From positions 919,792-983,791 of the forward strand of contig CAWUHX010000125.1 in NCBI GenBank assembly GCA_963922205.1: a stretch of 64,000 bases of DNA, written 5' to 3'. This DNA is from Romanomermis culicivorax (taxonomy: Eukaryota > Nematoda > Enoplea > Mermithida > Mermithidae). The notes under the pieces are model-generated. The model searched no databases, was not told where the DNA came from, and was given only the letters and a program-made list of their open reading frames with translations. Of this stretch, positions 30,730-43,521 are shown one piece after another. The position numbers and the translations under genes are program-made. Position 1 is the stretch's first letter, and each line of letters starts with the position of its first letter.

Positions 30730-33700
30730 TTACGGGTCGGGGACCTCTGCATCAAGATGTGGGTCAATCAGATTCGGTGTAAAGTCCCGGCTTATTGAGG
30801 GATACAATAAGGGTGCCGAACCTGTTGCCTGTGAAGTGGGAGGTGTATCCTCTGCTTCACTCGGTTGTTCAGGGGACACGTAAAGTCGAAGCTGGTTGAC
30901 ATGTACAGTGTCTTCCTGATCCATCTCGAGACGAAGTGTGACATTGGGATATGCCACACTTGTTACAAGGTAGGGCCCATCGTAGATGGGCAGCAATTTA
31001 GGAGTGAGTCCACGTTTGCTGGAGGTGCGCAGTTTGAGCACCTGATCCCCTACTTTGTACGAGACATCATGTGCCTTCCGGTCGTACGACCGTGCATAGG
31101 CTTCCTGTGCTTTCTCAATCCGACTTTGGATTAAGGTTAACGCATTCGTGAAATGACGTTTGACCTCCATATCATATGAGGAAACATTAATGATATGGGC
31201 CGGAGGGTTGAATGAGAGCGCGGCATCAACAGGGAGCATGGGTGTGCGACCGTACATGAGTTCAAAGGGCGAGTACCCTGTTGACTCATTCATGCTGATA
31301 TTGACGGCAAACACAGCGTATGGCAGGTGTTCATCCCAATCGGTATGTCCTTGATGAACATACATACGTAGCCGTGTGGCTAGCGTCTGATTAGCTCTTT
31401 CCACTTCGCCGTTGGTCATTGGATGATAGGCGGTAGAGTGGATTTTCTTCGTTGCGCAGATCGCAGTGATCTCAGTCATCAGTTTTGATGTGAAATCAGT
31501 GCCACGATCTGACTGAAGAATGTGCGGTGCCCCGTGCCCGCAGACAATTTGCGTTACAAACAGCCGGGCTATGGTGTTCGCAGTGATGTCCGGAGTAGCA
31601 AAAGCCTCGACCCATTTTGTAAAGTAGTCGATAAAGACTACGATGAAACGGTTGCCAGCTTCGCTAGTGGTCATTGGTCCCATACAGTCGACACCTACCC
31701 GGTGAAACGGTCCCGTGATGGTGATAGGTTTCAGGGTCGCAGTGGTTTTTTGTCGAGCGGGCTTATTCCGTTGGCAAAGATCACACCGCTGACAGAAGGA
31801 CTTGACATCCCGACTGAGGGAAGGCCAGTGGTATCTGCGAGCAATGAGCCGCGCAGTACGTTTAGCACCAAAGTGTCCAGCTAAGATGTCATCATGATGA
31901 GCCCGGATAATGGTAGTAACCATGGATCGGGGTATGACGATCTTATTGGACTCGCCTGTCCATTTCTGAAGAACGTTATCCAACAGATGGTAGCCCCGCA
32001 CATCATTCTGGTCGCCCAGAGGCTTAAGAGAGCGAATGATGTCGGCTAAGTCCGGATCCTCCAGCTGAGCAGCGAAAAGGTCGGGGTGCTGCGCACCAAC
32101 CGATATCTCGGCATAAGACTCTGATCGTACCGGGCGCTCCGCGCCAACAGTGATCGGTGCTGAATTACTTGAACGCGCCAGGTGCTGCACACCATCGGTC
32201 AAGGTTCTTGATCTCGCCAGGTGCTGCGCACCATCGGTGATCATCATAACATGCCCCTCAGGTCTGTAGAGGGGAGTATCATCAATACTCTGACCGGTGA
32301 GGGAGTTAGGATCCGGCAGGCGTGATAATGCATCAGCATTACCATTAGACTGACCTTTTCGTGGCCGAATTGTCAGTTTGAATTCGGCGAGCGCGAGTCC
32401 CCACCGAGCGATCCGAGCAGAGGGGTTAGGCTTCTCCAACACTGCTTTGACCGCGGTATGGTCAGTCTGAACGACCACCTCGTGCTGGAAGAGGTATGGT
32501 CGAAAGTGCTTGACGAAATGGACAACAGCGAGAGTCTCCAGTTCTGTAATGGAGTAGTTTTTCTCGGCCGCTGTTAACCCTCGGCTGGCGTACGCGACAG
32601 GATGGTCGTATCCATGTTCGTCTAACTGGCTAAGAACCGCTCCTATCCCCGAAATACTTGCATCAGTTTGAAGGATAAAGGATTTCGAAAAGTCCGGATG
32701 GCGCAGGATAGGAGGGTTGGTCAGCAGGCGGCGGAGTTCATCGAACGCCTCCTGCTGAGGTTTTGACCACTGGAAAGTAGTTTCCTTCCGTAAGAGCTTG
32801 GTGAGTGGCTCGCTGAGCCGGGCACAACCAGGGATGAAACGCCTGTAGTAAGACACGAGGCCTAGGAAGGACTTGATGTCTTTGGCGTTTTGTGGAATGG
32901 GTAGGTTTTGGACGGCGGCCAGCTTGGCTTGGTCAGGTTCTAGGCCGCTCTGTGAGATGCGATAGCCTAGGTATTCTACCTCTGAGTGCGAGAATTTGCA
33001 CTTGCTCAGTCTGAGCTTCATTCCACCCCGGCGAAGATGGGCGAACACATCTGCCAGGCGCTCAAGCATTTGGGTGTGGGAGTTCCCCAACACCAAAATG
33101 TCGTCGAGATAAGTCAGAACCGTGCGCCATTGGATTCCAGTAAGGAGGAGGTCCATAAGGCGTTGAAATGTCCCTGGCGCGTTGCATAAACCGAAAGGCA
33201 AATAATTGAATTCGTAAAGTCCAATAGGCGTATTAAAAGCCGTCTTTTCCTTATCCGCCTCGGCAATCGGGATTGACCAATAAGCGTTAGCCTGGTCAAG
33301 GGTAGTGAAATATTTCATACCCTTGAGTGTGTCGAGAATGTCATCTATCCGTGGGAGAGGGTAGACATCCTTTTTCGTGACCTCGTTAAGACCACGAAAG
33401 TCAACACACATACGGTGAGAACCGTTTTTCTTGCGCACCAGGACAGTATTAGTAGCCCACGGAGATGTGCTCGGCCGAATAATACCTTTCTCCTGGAGCG
33501 CCTTGACCTCTTGCATGATGAGATCCTTTTCCTTAGGTGAGGACCGGTAAGGGAAACGGCGGACTGGGCGGGCATCGCCCGTGCTGATTTCGTCCTGGAC
33601 AAGATCAGTGGAACCTGTGTCCTTTTCATCAAGAGCATAAAGGTCGGTGTATGCCACCAGCAGGTCGAGTAAGGCTGCCCGGTCCCGAGGGGAGATGTCC

Positions 33701-36700
33701 GGTGAGATTACAGCATTGGCCTCGACCCACTGACGATCGAGGACGGTGTCTGAGTCGACCGGTGATTCCCGTGAGGGCTCACTATGCATCTGCACATGAC
33801 CGATGGTCGTGTGCGGGTAGAGAACCACGGAATGAGTACTCGGGTTAACTACCTGAAGTGGTATGTGACCGTTGGTCATGCTACTCACGCTTCCAGCAAA
33901 ATATACGTGTCTTTGAGATCCGGTGAGGTGCTTCGGAAAGAAGGCCACCTCAGGCACGTTCGTATAGATTGGTGGAACAGGAACAGTGAATCGTGTCAGG
34001 GAGCGAGGCTCTAGAATTACCAAGTCCTTCAGGGGCAAGGCGCCGCGGGCAGAAGGTGGGCTGTGGATGAGACCGTCACAGGGTATTCTACTTTCTTTGA
34101 ACTGGAGGAAGGATTTCTCCCAGTTCAAACTGACACAATTGAACCGGCCGAGGAAGTTGGTTCCGAGGACCAGTTCAGCTGAACAGTTCTCCTGTATTTG
34201 GACCTGAATCCGTTCAGAGACATCAGCCACTGTAACTGTGATGTAGGCTGCTCCTAGCAGTGGGATCGGGGACCCATTGGCTGCGATAGGGCGTGCCCTG
34301 GTTGGTGATAGTGACACGTTGGGCAGCTGGGCCGCTAACTTGTGGTCCAGGAGTGAGAAAACAGCTCCTGTGTCAACCAGTGCCTTTGCTTCTACCCAGT
34401 TGTTGAGGAGAACTTTGATATGGGGTGTCCGAATATCATTTGGGTAAAAAGCAGTGACCACATGACCGGAATCAGGTGTGGTGGCACCACAAGTGTGTTT
34501 GGTCTTACCGGACCGCTTTGGAATCGGCAGTCCCGTACGACGTAGTAGACCTACCAGAGCGTATCCGACGGAAGGTTCCGGGTCATTCAGAAGGGTGGAC
34601 TCATCCTGCACCGTTAGTACGTGGTCTGAGTGATCCTTCGGGCTCTGAGTAGCTCCTAGTGATTCAATCTCGGTATCCGATAGCGGTGGCGCGTTTGGTA
34701 CGGGTGATGCCGGAGCATCTGAATCACTTGGCTCACGGTATCGGCCTTTCTCTAGCGTAACTGGAGAGGTTCCAGGCGGAGGTCGAGGGCAACCTGACCC
34801 GTGCAAGGTCGACAGATGATGACTTGCCCGTCTAGAAGAGGCCCGGGATCCCCTAGTTGACCCACGTGATGAGGCAATTGAGGAGGCCCTTGAGTGGGGC
34901 CTAGAGATGGATGAAGCCCTGGACCGCGATCGTGATCCCGACCTGTGTGAGCTTCGTGAGAGAGCACGGGTGTTCTCCCACCAGGGGTCGATCTGGTCAA
35001 TCTCCGGCGTGGTCAGTAGGAGGGGTAATTCTACCGCGTCCAGCCGACAAACATTACGTTGGTAGTCAAACATAATGTTCTTGAACTGTTCTAAGAAGTC
35101 CAGTCCGAGTATGAGGTCAACAGGTGCCCAGAAGGGAGACGTAGTCTTGCACACATGGAGATGTATATCGATCCGTGTGTTCGGCTGGCGGTTTCCGGGC
35201 AACATGATTTCATATGGTCCCGAGAGGATGGTATGCACGGCTTTACCATTGATGCTCATCAATGGGTTAAAGTCGTGATGTTGCTGGAACGCCATGACCG
35301 CCTTCGGACTTTCTTTAGCCAAGGCCTTATGAAGGCGTTGGCTAATGATAGTGCGGGGGCAACCCGTGTCAAGGAAAGCAGGAGTTTCCTTGGTATCCAG
35401 CAGCACGACGAAACACGGTGTGATTCGGTCAAGCTGGGAGGGCACATCGTTTTGCACGTAGTGAAAACCGATCCAGCGTTGGACTTTGCGGTAAAGACCC
35501 AACGGGGAGAAGCCGCTAACAAACCTGACCTGTTTGCTCCGCAGACGGTAGCTGAGATAATAAGATACACCAAGGTAGGTAAGGTATCCGACACCGATCA
35601 GCACGGTCAGGGTAATTAGGATGTTAAAGATCAACTGGACCGGCCCGCTCAGGACAGAATGCAAGCCCTGGCCGAGGGTGTGTTGCTGACCCGTAATAAC
35701 ATGGTTTGCTGCCAAACCGACACCTTCCAGAGAGGCCTTGATGTCGGTTTCTACCCCTGCAAAGGCCTGGTAGATGGCGTCTGGTTGCAGGGATAGACCA
35801 GCGGTAAAGTTTACCAGCTGGTTAAGTACCGCTTCAATTTGCTCAGTCTTGTAAACGTACTGTTTAAAGAAGGCAAAGTTTGAAGGGGTCATCGCCAACT
35901 GGTCATGGAAGAGCGCTGGTGCCTCGAAGTGAGTGATGTTGAAACGCTGCTTCCAGAAGAGTTCCAGTGGGATGTGGCTCACATGGACCGCGCCAGACTC
36001 AGTAAACCAGCCCGAGCGATTTCGGAAAATCCCTGTAAAGTGGTGATGACACGGCACAATTGGGCTAGATTTAATGAGATCCGGACCACCGGGGGTGGCG
36101 AAGTAGATGGTGCCGCCAACCTGTACAGGTAAGTACTTGTAGCAAACGTTGCCCACCCGGTACGAGTGGTAAACGTAGGTGGCGTTGACCTTCTGACACA
36201 GCCATATTGTCAGCGCATCGCCCGTGAATTCTGCCGTCAGGTCATTCCTCTGGAGAAATGCCCGGGCACCCAGGGTAGGGTCGAAGCGAAGCAACTGCCA
36301 AGTCAGATCAAGATAGCGTTGAGCGTGAGAGGAGAGCTCAAGCCACGTGAACCGGAAACCGTTAATTTCCGACTCCTTGATCTGCTGAGCCAGATAGTTC
36401 AGTTTGGCATTGACAGGATCGGGACGGCTGTCCTTTGCCATTCTGAACAAGTTTTGGGTCAAATTGTATCTCCCGTGGATGCAAAGGAGAAGACCCTGAT
36501 CCGTCCGGACTGTGGTGGAACGTAGTTCTGGGCACAGTTGGAAGACGCGGGAGTTTCCCGGGATCTTGAGGGCAACCTGTAGATCATCGATGATGACGTG
36601 GTTCCCTGACATGGACGCAGTGTAATTTCCCTTGGGGTGATAATGACACCGCGCCGTGAAGTTTTGGGCAGGCCAGACAATGACCCCGTCTAGAGTAGTG

Positions 36701-38073
36701 CACTGACCTGCAGTGGGACTGCATCCACCTACATCGCCTAAGGTGCTTAGGGCCGTAGTGCCGTCCCACGAAGCGACTTGTCCCTCCTCGATGAAGAGGT
36801 TAGTCACTGTCTTGCAGACGTCGCTGCAGCACCATTCGTACATCACTTCCAATGTTTGGTTTGTGCTGTAAAAGCCAGGGCGAACGCCGACAAGTTTTTG
36901 TGAACCAAACATCTTAGTGCGATGTGCTAGCGTGCATGCCGCAGGCGCTAAGTGCTGAGTGGTGATGACGTCCGCAGTGATGCCCCTAGAGCCGAAGAAA
37001 CCAGTGTTGGTGCAGACTTTGCGGGAGCGCAATGTGCATTTCCACGCTGTGGCTGTAATCGGGTCTGAACTAGGGACATACACCGTAACATTCATGCGCC
37101 GCGGGCTCCATGAAGATTGCGGTGGTTTACACTCGACACGTTGGGGTAACTCAAGTGGATGTCCGCTTCTTGAGAGACCGCAAAATTGATACTGAGCCGC
37201 CGGTGCTGACAAACTCACCCCTAGAAACAGTGATGCTACCAAGGTCAATTTTATTGTCAAAAACAACTGTACAAACGTAATTTGTAAGTGTTCACTCAAT
37301 TTCACAAATCTGGCCTGAGGGGCAGTGTCAGATTTCTTCTTCGTCGCTGTCGGACGAAATTGGTTCCTGGCCGGGGAAATCGAGGACCAATCCACTGCAC
37401 GGGTGGATTTCCCGGAGGATACCGATTTTTGGCGACCGTGGGGCGACTGCCGTTGGGAACGGAGATTCCTCAACGATGCTGACATCTTCGTTAACCGGAC
37501 GCAAGGTCTCCTCGACGGCCATGTGTTCGACGACGGGGACTTGGTCGCAGCGGTCGGAGATGTCGTTTGGGCTGACGCCGGTGATTTGGCTTGGGCTGTT
37601 GCCAACGATGTATTCTGGGCTGTTGCCGGCGGTGTAGGATCATTTGCGGGTTCCTTGGCTGGGGGCGAGGAAGCAGTAATGTCCATTTTTGTTGGCGATG
37701 TCGCGGCAACAGGTGGCGCTGCTGCCGGTGATGTAGCGGCGACAGCAGGCAGGAGGATCCGACTGGCCTGTTCGACTGCTCGGCGGACGGCATCGACTGA
37801 AGGCGAGGAAGGCTCCCCGTCCAATAAGAACTTCTCAACGGGCGAGATTGTGATAGTCCCATTGGCAATGAACTCGAGTGCCCGTCGGGCGACGTCGGGT
37901 CGTAAGAGTCGCATCGAGACGGGTGCTGCAAGCACAACGTCGGCGGCCGTGAGCGCTTCGACATGCGATGGCTCGTTGAGCAGAGTCCACAGCAAATGGG
38001 GGTATTTCTTGGCCAGGTCGACTGACCAGATGGCCAACATCGCGTCTTGGACGGGCGATGGCGCTGTGAACAA
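30730..38073 (-). pseudogene. Element B copy 1: glycoprotein, two proteases, RT, RNase H, integrase (frame fused to linker overlap frame)
   Basis: Domains and order are as in copy 2 (45515-54655), offset by 14785. The open frame begins, without an ATG until about 38043, in the frame that overlaps the Gag-glycoprotein linker. It joins the glycoprotein-Pol frame because of a one-base deletion at about 37535-37550. It is therefore out of frame with Gag (39869-37491). Catalytic residues of both retropepsins, RT (YLDD about 33101-33112), RNase H and integrase are intact. In the glycoprotein a cysteine conserved in element A and in B copy 2 is Ser (36331-36333), and a Pro of WPCQK is Leu. Pol looks functional, but Gag-Pol expression in the copy-2 manner is broken. 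Confidence 0.85.
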
Positions 38074-39869
38074 GAAATCGATAGAGTCGTGGACTGAGAT
38101 AGATTTCTGGTTCCTACTCTAGGATCACCTGAAGAAGAAGGTAGTATACCTGACAAATTCATGGGCTCGACTTGGTCGAGGACTTCCATGGCCGAATCCG
38201 TGGGGATCGAAGGCGGTGGTCCTGGAGGGACGATGCGGGCCGGTGGCGCCGAAGACGTCGTATTCGCGGCTGGAGCTGGCTCGGCAGTCTTAATTTTAGG
38301 AATGCGATACGATGCGAGGATGTTAGCGTGGCCAACAAACTGCAGTGTCGTCGAGGGGTCCAGAGTGACCGGCATTGCATACTTTGGTGGTGGTGGTGGC
38401 AGCGGTATGTCCGATACATTTATCGGTACGGGTACCTGGGCTGCTTGGACCACTGAAAATCCAATACTGATTACACAGACAGGGTAACACTGTTGTGAAG
38501 AATCTGTCAGGTGTTCAGCAAGTGCCTCATCATCCAGGTCAAGAGGATCTGGATGAGGAGGGCCATCGGTAGCCCGAACGGCGTTGTTGCGACGTATGGG
38601 CTGCCGATATTGGTTTCCCATCCCGTTAGGAGGGTGATAACCACTTCTCTGATGATACACATTTGTCCCCTGGGAAGAATAACCAGTATCTTGGTAGACA
38701 TTCTCACCCGTGTTTGCCGGATTGCGCTGCGGACAGGCAGTTGATCGGTGCACTCGCACTTGACGACAATGAGGGCATGGCCTATCACATCGGTCCGTGG
38801 GGTGGGCACGTGTACGGCAAAAATAACAGCGACCACCGTTAGCGGCGTTGTTACCGGGAGTGGCACCGGTGGGACGCTGGGCCTGGCAGTCGGCGTCGCT
38901 ATGTGTACACAGTCCGTGGAAGGAGCACGTTTGAAGGTGTGCTCCCGACGAGCGTCGCCCGGCGGACTGATTTGGTGTCGACGGCTGTGGAGGCGGCGTC
39001 TGTTGGATTGGCGCGGGTGCACATTGCTGGGCCGTGAGCTTCGCTACGTGGGCCATGAGCCTGGCCATTTCCTGTTTCAAGCGGCGAATCTCATCGGCGG
39101 AGGATGACGACGTTGGAGCGTTGCTCTGACGACCGTTTGCGCTTCTGTTAGGCATATTGGGATTATATCCGGCGTGTTTAGGTTCTGAAGAGAAAACGGC
39201 GTTAGATGGAGCAGTGTACCGGATCTCGTCCCGAAAGATTTGGGATTCTGCGTAACAGGCTGCCTTGAGTGTCTCTTCAAGAGTCGTGAACTCCCTAAAC
39301 TTGATACTATCTCGGAGGACCGGCTTCAGTCCTCGCAGGAAGATAGGTTTGATGATAGAATCTCGGACATCCGTCGCGAGATCTGGATACGCTACCCTGG
39401 ATAGTCTCTTGAGGTGCTCAAGGTAGACTATCGCGGACTCTGTCGGCTTCTGCAGTCGATCTTGGATCAGCTGCTGATGCAGGTCAGAGTCGCGCCCTAC
39501 CGGAAAATCTCTCCGTAGAAAAGCCGTAAACTCTTCGTAGCGGGTAGGTATCGGAGTGCTGCTGCTAAAGTCCCGGTAGGAGGCAAGAGCAGGACCCGTG
39601 AGGCATGACTCCAGAAAGGCGATTTTATACGCATGATCCGTTTCGCTTACACCTTGGAGTGTAAAGAAACGAGTAAGATGCGACATAAAATCGGTGATAG
39701 ACTCACCAAAAGCACCGGAGAAGGTGGGAGGGGCCATAAAGCTGGACACGGGAGGGTGCCTCCGACCATTCATGGCCTCTAACTTTTGGTTGAGGGGTCC
39801 AAGAGCATTCTCAAATGCTGCCTGGACTTTGTTCTCGATCTGTGAAGGGAGATCAGCTTCCGACTTCAT
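37491..39869 (-). pseudogene. Element B copy 1: Gag, cut off in the linker by a 1-base deletion
   Basis: It starts at the same ATG as copy 2 (39867-39869). The capsid-like region and three Cys/His clusters are intact; the glycoprotein-fusing linker ends at a premature stop 37491-37493. Compared with copy 2, the stretch at about 37505-37560 has a one-base deletion plus roughly ten substitutions, far denser than elsewhere between the copies. The Gag region itself (about 590 residues) should still be made. Whether an 'unfused' Gag is a defect or an alternative is unclear. Confidence 0.8.
38118..38129 (-). promoter_or_regulatory. Candidate 3' splice acceptors before the glycoprotein linker (copy 1)
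   Basis: On the coding strand CTACCTTCTTCTTCAG ends at 38129 and CCTAG ends at 38119. Both are followed by the overlapping linker frame; copy 2 equivalents are 52915 and 52905. The pyrimidine tract is good. With the leader donor (40481) these could make a spliced subgenomic RNA. Evidence is motif only. Confidence 0.35.
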
Positions 39870-40172
39870 GTCCGAGGGTTCGTTTTCCCGTAAGGTGGTT
39901 AGAACAGACGTCCTTGCCCGTGAAGCAATTAAGTCAAATTGAATAGAGAGCGGCTCACTGGTCTGTACAGGCTGGGTACTGAGACGGCAGGAACGACGGG
40001 GTGTCTCTATTGTGTAAAATGAAAGTGAGTACTACTTTTGAATTCGCGGCGAAAGAGCGCGTGAATTCGGGAAACGCGTGCGCGATGGCGTTTGTGACGT
40101 AAACTTGATTTAGCTTAAGACTAGCGACCACGAAAAGGGAGCTAGAATGGAATAGGATTATAAGATGTAAGA

Positions 40173-40505
40173 TCAGAGTACATCAGGGTGACGCAGAAGG
40201 GAATTTATCTGGTCGCCCGTGATGGACAGAGGCATGGCCTGAGGTATGGGGGAATCGATCCCAACCGAAAATGTAGAGTTGGGGCCTGGACCCGGCAATG
40301 GCAATAGCTGAAGTGGACGGATGATCAGAGATAAGAGGGGAGAAGAGGCGGTTTTTCCTGCCGAAAAAATAGGATGACGGATGAACCCGCTCAGGAGGGA
40401 TTTTTCCTGGAGGTTCGACCGCTGTACTAGTTTACAAACCTTGGGGCGAGGCGGACTCGTGGCCGGCAAGATCCTACTCACCAGGAGTAGCGCATAAAGT
40501 AGCAT
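40173..40505 (-). promoter_or_regulatory. Leader exon candidate with 5' splice donor (element B copy 1)
   Basis: An ATG at 40503-40505 starts a frame with a hydrophobic N-terminus. After eight codons it meets CTG|GTGAGTA, a near-perfect donor (intron base 1 at 40481). Unspliced, the frame runs 110 codons to 40173 and would be an upstream ORF before Gag (ATG at 39869). Copy 2 has the same at 54959-55291, donor at 55267. I interpret it as a leader exon for spliced RNAs rather than a gene of its own. Confidence 0.4.
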
Positions 40506-41311
40506 AAGGTGAAAAGGATGGGGTCAACTGAAAGTGAACTTAAGAGGGAGCAATAAATAGGGACAAAACTAATTTACAAACCCAGTTACGCAAAGGGGTC
40601 GCGCAGTTATGCAACGGGCCTCACTCGCCAGGAGCGATTGCGATCTCTGCATAGTGAGATAGACTATACAGGAGGTTCCGTGTTGGACGACATTCGCAGG
40701 TAACTTACAGCCGTGTCCGAAACGGGAGCCCGCATTCCGAACAGAACGGACACTCTCCAGGAGTATTATATACAGCTGGTGGCCGGGTTTGCCGATCACT
40801 GAGATGAAGTGAGGTTCGCAGGTCACACAGTAGAAGAGGGAAGGAGCACGGGTACCAAGGGTGCTATTCTGACACACTCAGTCAGTTAAAATGAATTACT
40901 CTGGATGTTTTGAGGGCGCACCCGAAAACATCTAAGGGATCACGGGTACAAGGTGTCCCTGATTGAATATGAGTGTAAAAATATGTATCGAGGCGTACTC
41001 AATACCTTCGCTGAGGCGGACTCAACGGTGCCTACTACTTTACATGACTGATGGGGGTGGACCGCGGAGGCGGACTCTGGGTCAGTGGCGACTCTAGCGC
41101 GGGCATCGTTAAGCCAGTTAACGAAGGCGTTTGAGTGAATGGAAATACGACAGGGGGTCCTATACACTCTAGGCCCAACCGGAGGCTGTGCCGCGGTCCC
41201 TTGGGAACCACTACGGCGGGGACACTAAAGAAGATCTATGTATGACAGCTCGATGAGATGAAAGAGAATGAGTGAATTTAGATAAGAAATTTACAAGAAG
41301 GTTGCCGAACC

Positions 41312-42349
41312 CTTGCAGACGTCAGACACAGGCAGTACCGACTGCAAATGCCTGCTGCCTGCCCGAGTCAGACAACCAACCCAGCTGAGGCCGAGTGTAA
41401 CTCGTTCAAACCTGCAGTTAAAGCTTGAGAACAGCCACGTGCTGATCAACAGTGCCGCTACCGGGGGCGGACAACCTGATCAGTACGCAGGCTAGTGAGC
41501 ATCTCAGGTGGTGTATGTATGTGGACTGATGTTTCCCAGGCATCAGCCCCCAAACACACACAACCCTAGGACAAGAGAGGTAGGTGATAGGACCATGCGC
41601 CAGCGACCACCTACAACTCAAGTGGAATACTCATAGGGCCGACAGTAACCTGGTGCAGATGTCAAAAGGTAGGGGTATGAACCAACACATGACCTTGGTG
41701 CTGACTGCAGGTGCCTGGGATAAGAGTATTCAAGTATCATGTCGCAGTTGCAGACGCCAGGGGTGAGTGCCTAAGGTCGACAGAACCCCTGCAGTAGCAC
41801 GTAATGTTACCGTTGCGGACGTCAGGAATAGGATCATGTAATCTCAATTCCTACTGCGAGAACATGATACATTGTCATTGCTGATGTCAGCAATAGGGCC
41901 CTGAAGCCGGCTATCGGTATACAGCATCACGTGATGGTGCCGTTGCTGACGTCAGAAGGTGGAACCGAGGGTCTGATACCTTAAGTCAATGACATGAGAT
42001 GCAGTTGTTGCAGACGTCAGATGTGGCACCCGTAAGACCTGCACATCTTTGAATAGTGACACGGTGCGTCACCATTGCTGACGTCACAGATGGGGTGCAG
42101 AGAACCAGCCGAACCTGTTACAACAACGTAGGCTTCACCTGTTGCAGACGTCAGAAGTCATTACTGCTGGAGTGTTAACTTAAACAACAACACGTAATGT
42201 CGGTTGCTGACGTCAGGAGTAGAACCCGGAGGGCTACCCACCCCTCAAAGCAACAGCAAGTGAAGCGGCTGTTGCAGACGTCAGTGGTTGCATCCGTGAG
42301 GCTGAACCACACAACGACAACCCGTAACGTTGTTGTTGCTGACGTCAAG
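41312..42349 (-). promoter_or_regulatory. ~65-bp-period array of CRE-like motifs in element B leader (copy 1)
   Basis: The motif GTTGC(A/T)GACGTCAG recurs at about 41747, 41812, 41877, 41942, 42007, 42074, 42141, 42203, 42271 and 42335, with outlying versions at 41312 and 41653. Spacing is 62-68 bp while the intervening DNA is diverged, so the motif is what has been kept. Four copies contain the palindrome TGACGTCA, the CREB/ATF site. From about 41942 on, most copies alternate between GCTGACGTCA and GCAGACGTCA. Comparable leader arrays act as protein-binding insulators in the Drosophila gypsy element; that role here is inferred. Confidence 0.8.
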
Positions 42350-42489
42350 GAGCATGACCCGTAAAGTCTATGGTCAGATGCAACAACCCGAGAATAGAAG
42401 AAACAGATACCTTACAGTAAGTAGAAATGAGAAAGAGAGAGAAACTTACGTAAGGGGTCATACTGTAGCGGTGGTATCAGAAAAGACAG

Positions 42490-42493
<4 letters not shown>

Positions 42494-42535
<42 letters not shown>
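42494..42535 (-). repeat. Poly(T)42 tract (poly(A) on coding strand), copy 1 leader
   Basis: 42 uninterrupted T on the + strand. The copy 2 counterpart is longer and interrupted by one A (57280-57330). It is a mononucleotide microsatellite in the leader. The poly-Lys/poly-Phe frames it produces are not genes. Confidence 0.95.
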
Positions 42536-42536
<1 letters not shown>

Positions 42537-43184
42537 ACACCGCTCAGCTGACCAGAGGAAAGAATTGGAGTGGAAGACAACCAAAGACGGGGAATAGGAG
42601 ATTTGGACATACGCGTGTTAAATGTGTAAACAGTAGGTGTAAATTTTTGGGGCCGGAAAAGTGAGCAATTCCGACAGTTTCCGCCGACAGACAAAAATAC
42701 TGTACACAATTAACAAATCGCAGCCACGTATGACGTCCAGAATCATACGTGGAGGGTGTACGGTATCATGGGGTCACGGACCACCAACAGTCAGGAGAGG
42801 CCGTAAACCCCTACAGCTGTGATACCAGTACCCGCGTATGGGTATAATGTAGTTACAGTACGGGAATGGGCACAGGCGTACTGTAACGGCACCCACCCGG
42901 AGGGCTACAGTATACCATCCAGGATTAGAGAAAGGGGGGGGGGAATGAGGGAAAAGAAACAGATAAGGTAGTTTACAACACAGATGAAGTATGCAGAATG
43001 TACAGAATGAACCAGAGGAGGAATACAGAATACTCGATATATGACTCAACTCTGGGACAAATAACTCAGCACTGAGGATGAAGAACTCGACTCAGGAGGA
43101 ATTTATTACTCATAGGGGATAATACACACGCATGAGATAATTATTTACATATATGGATCACATTTAGATCACTCGTAAGGGCAA

Positions 43185-43521
43185 ATCCCGTCTTACAGTA
43201 ATTAAATTCAATGTTCAGGGATAAATTCCCAACCTACAGTAATAACTTTCGGTGGCACAGGAAAAAATTTCCGACTTACAGTAATAATACGCGGCTTGAG
43301 GGGAGGTATCCGACCTACGGTAGCGGTAATCCGAAATAAGGGGCATTCCCGACCCATTAGGCAGTAAACCCGAATTTGGGGGGTCTCCGACTTATTGGAT
43401 GGCTAGTACCCGATTTTAAGGGGGCTTGTCCGACTTAAAATGGGAATTGACCCGACCTGGGGGTAGTTCCGACCCAAGGGTAAAGTTTTTGCACTTAAGG
43501 GCGAGTGCCAGACTTAAGGTC
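43185..43521 (-). repeat. Degenerate 'ccgacttacagtaa / ccgacttaaaatggg' repeat next to the PBS
   Basis: About ten imperfect 35-45-bp units each contain tccgac(t/c)(t/c)a and end in a G-run or 'acagtaat'. Examples are near 43190, 43232, 43272, 43307, 43345, 43385, 43427 and 43464. The array runs directly into the primer-binding site. The copy 2 version (about 57972-58320) differs mainly in homopolymer lengths. Confidence 0.7.

Noticed and set aside
41260-42360. CRISPR-like array (regular motif spacing)
   Set aside because: The repeated motif is only about 14 bp, is degenerate, and lies in a eukaryotic retroelement leader; regulatory-site array is the better reading.
42330-42709. Frames containing poly-Phe or poly-Lys
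   Set aside because: Artefacts of the T42 tract in the element B leader.
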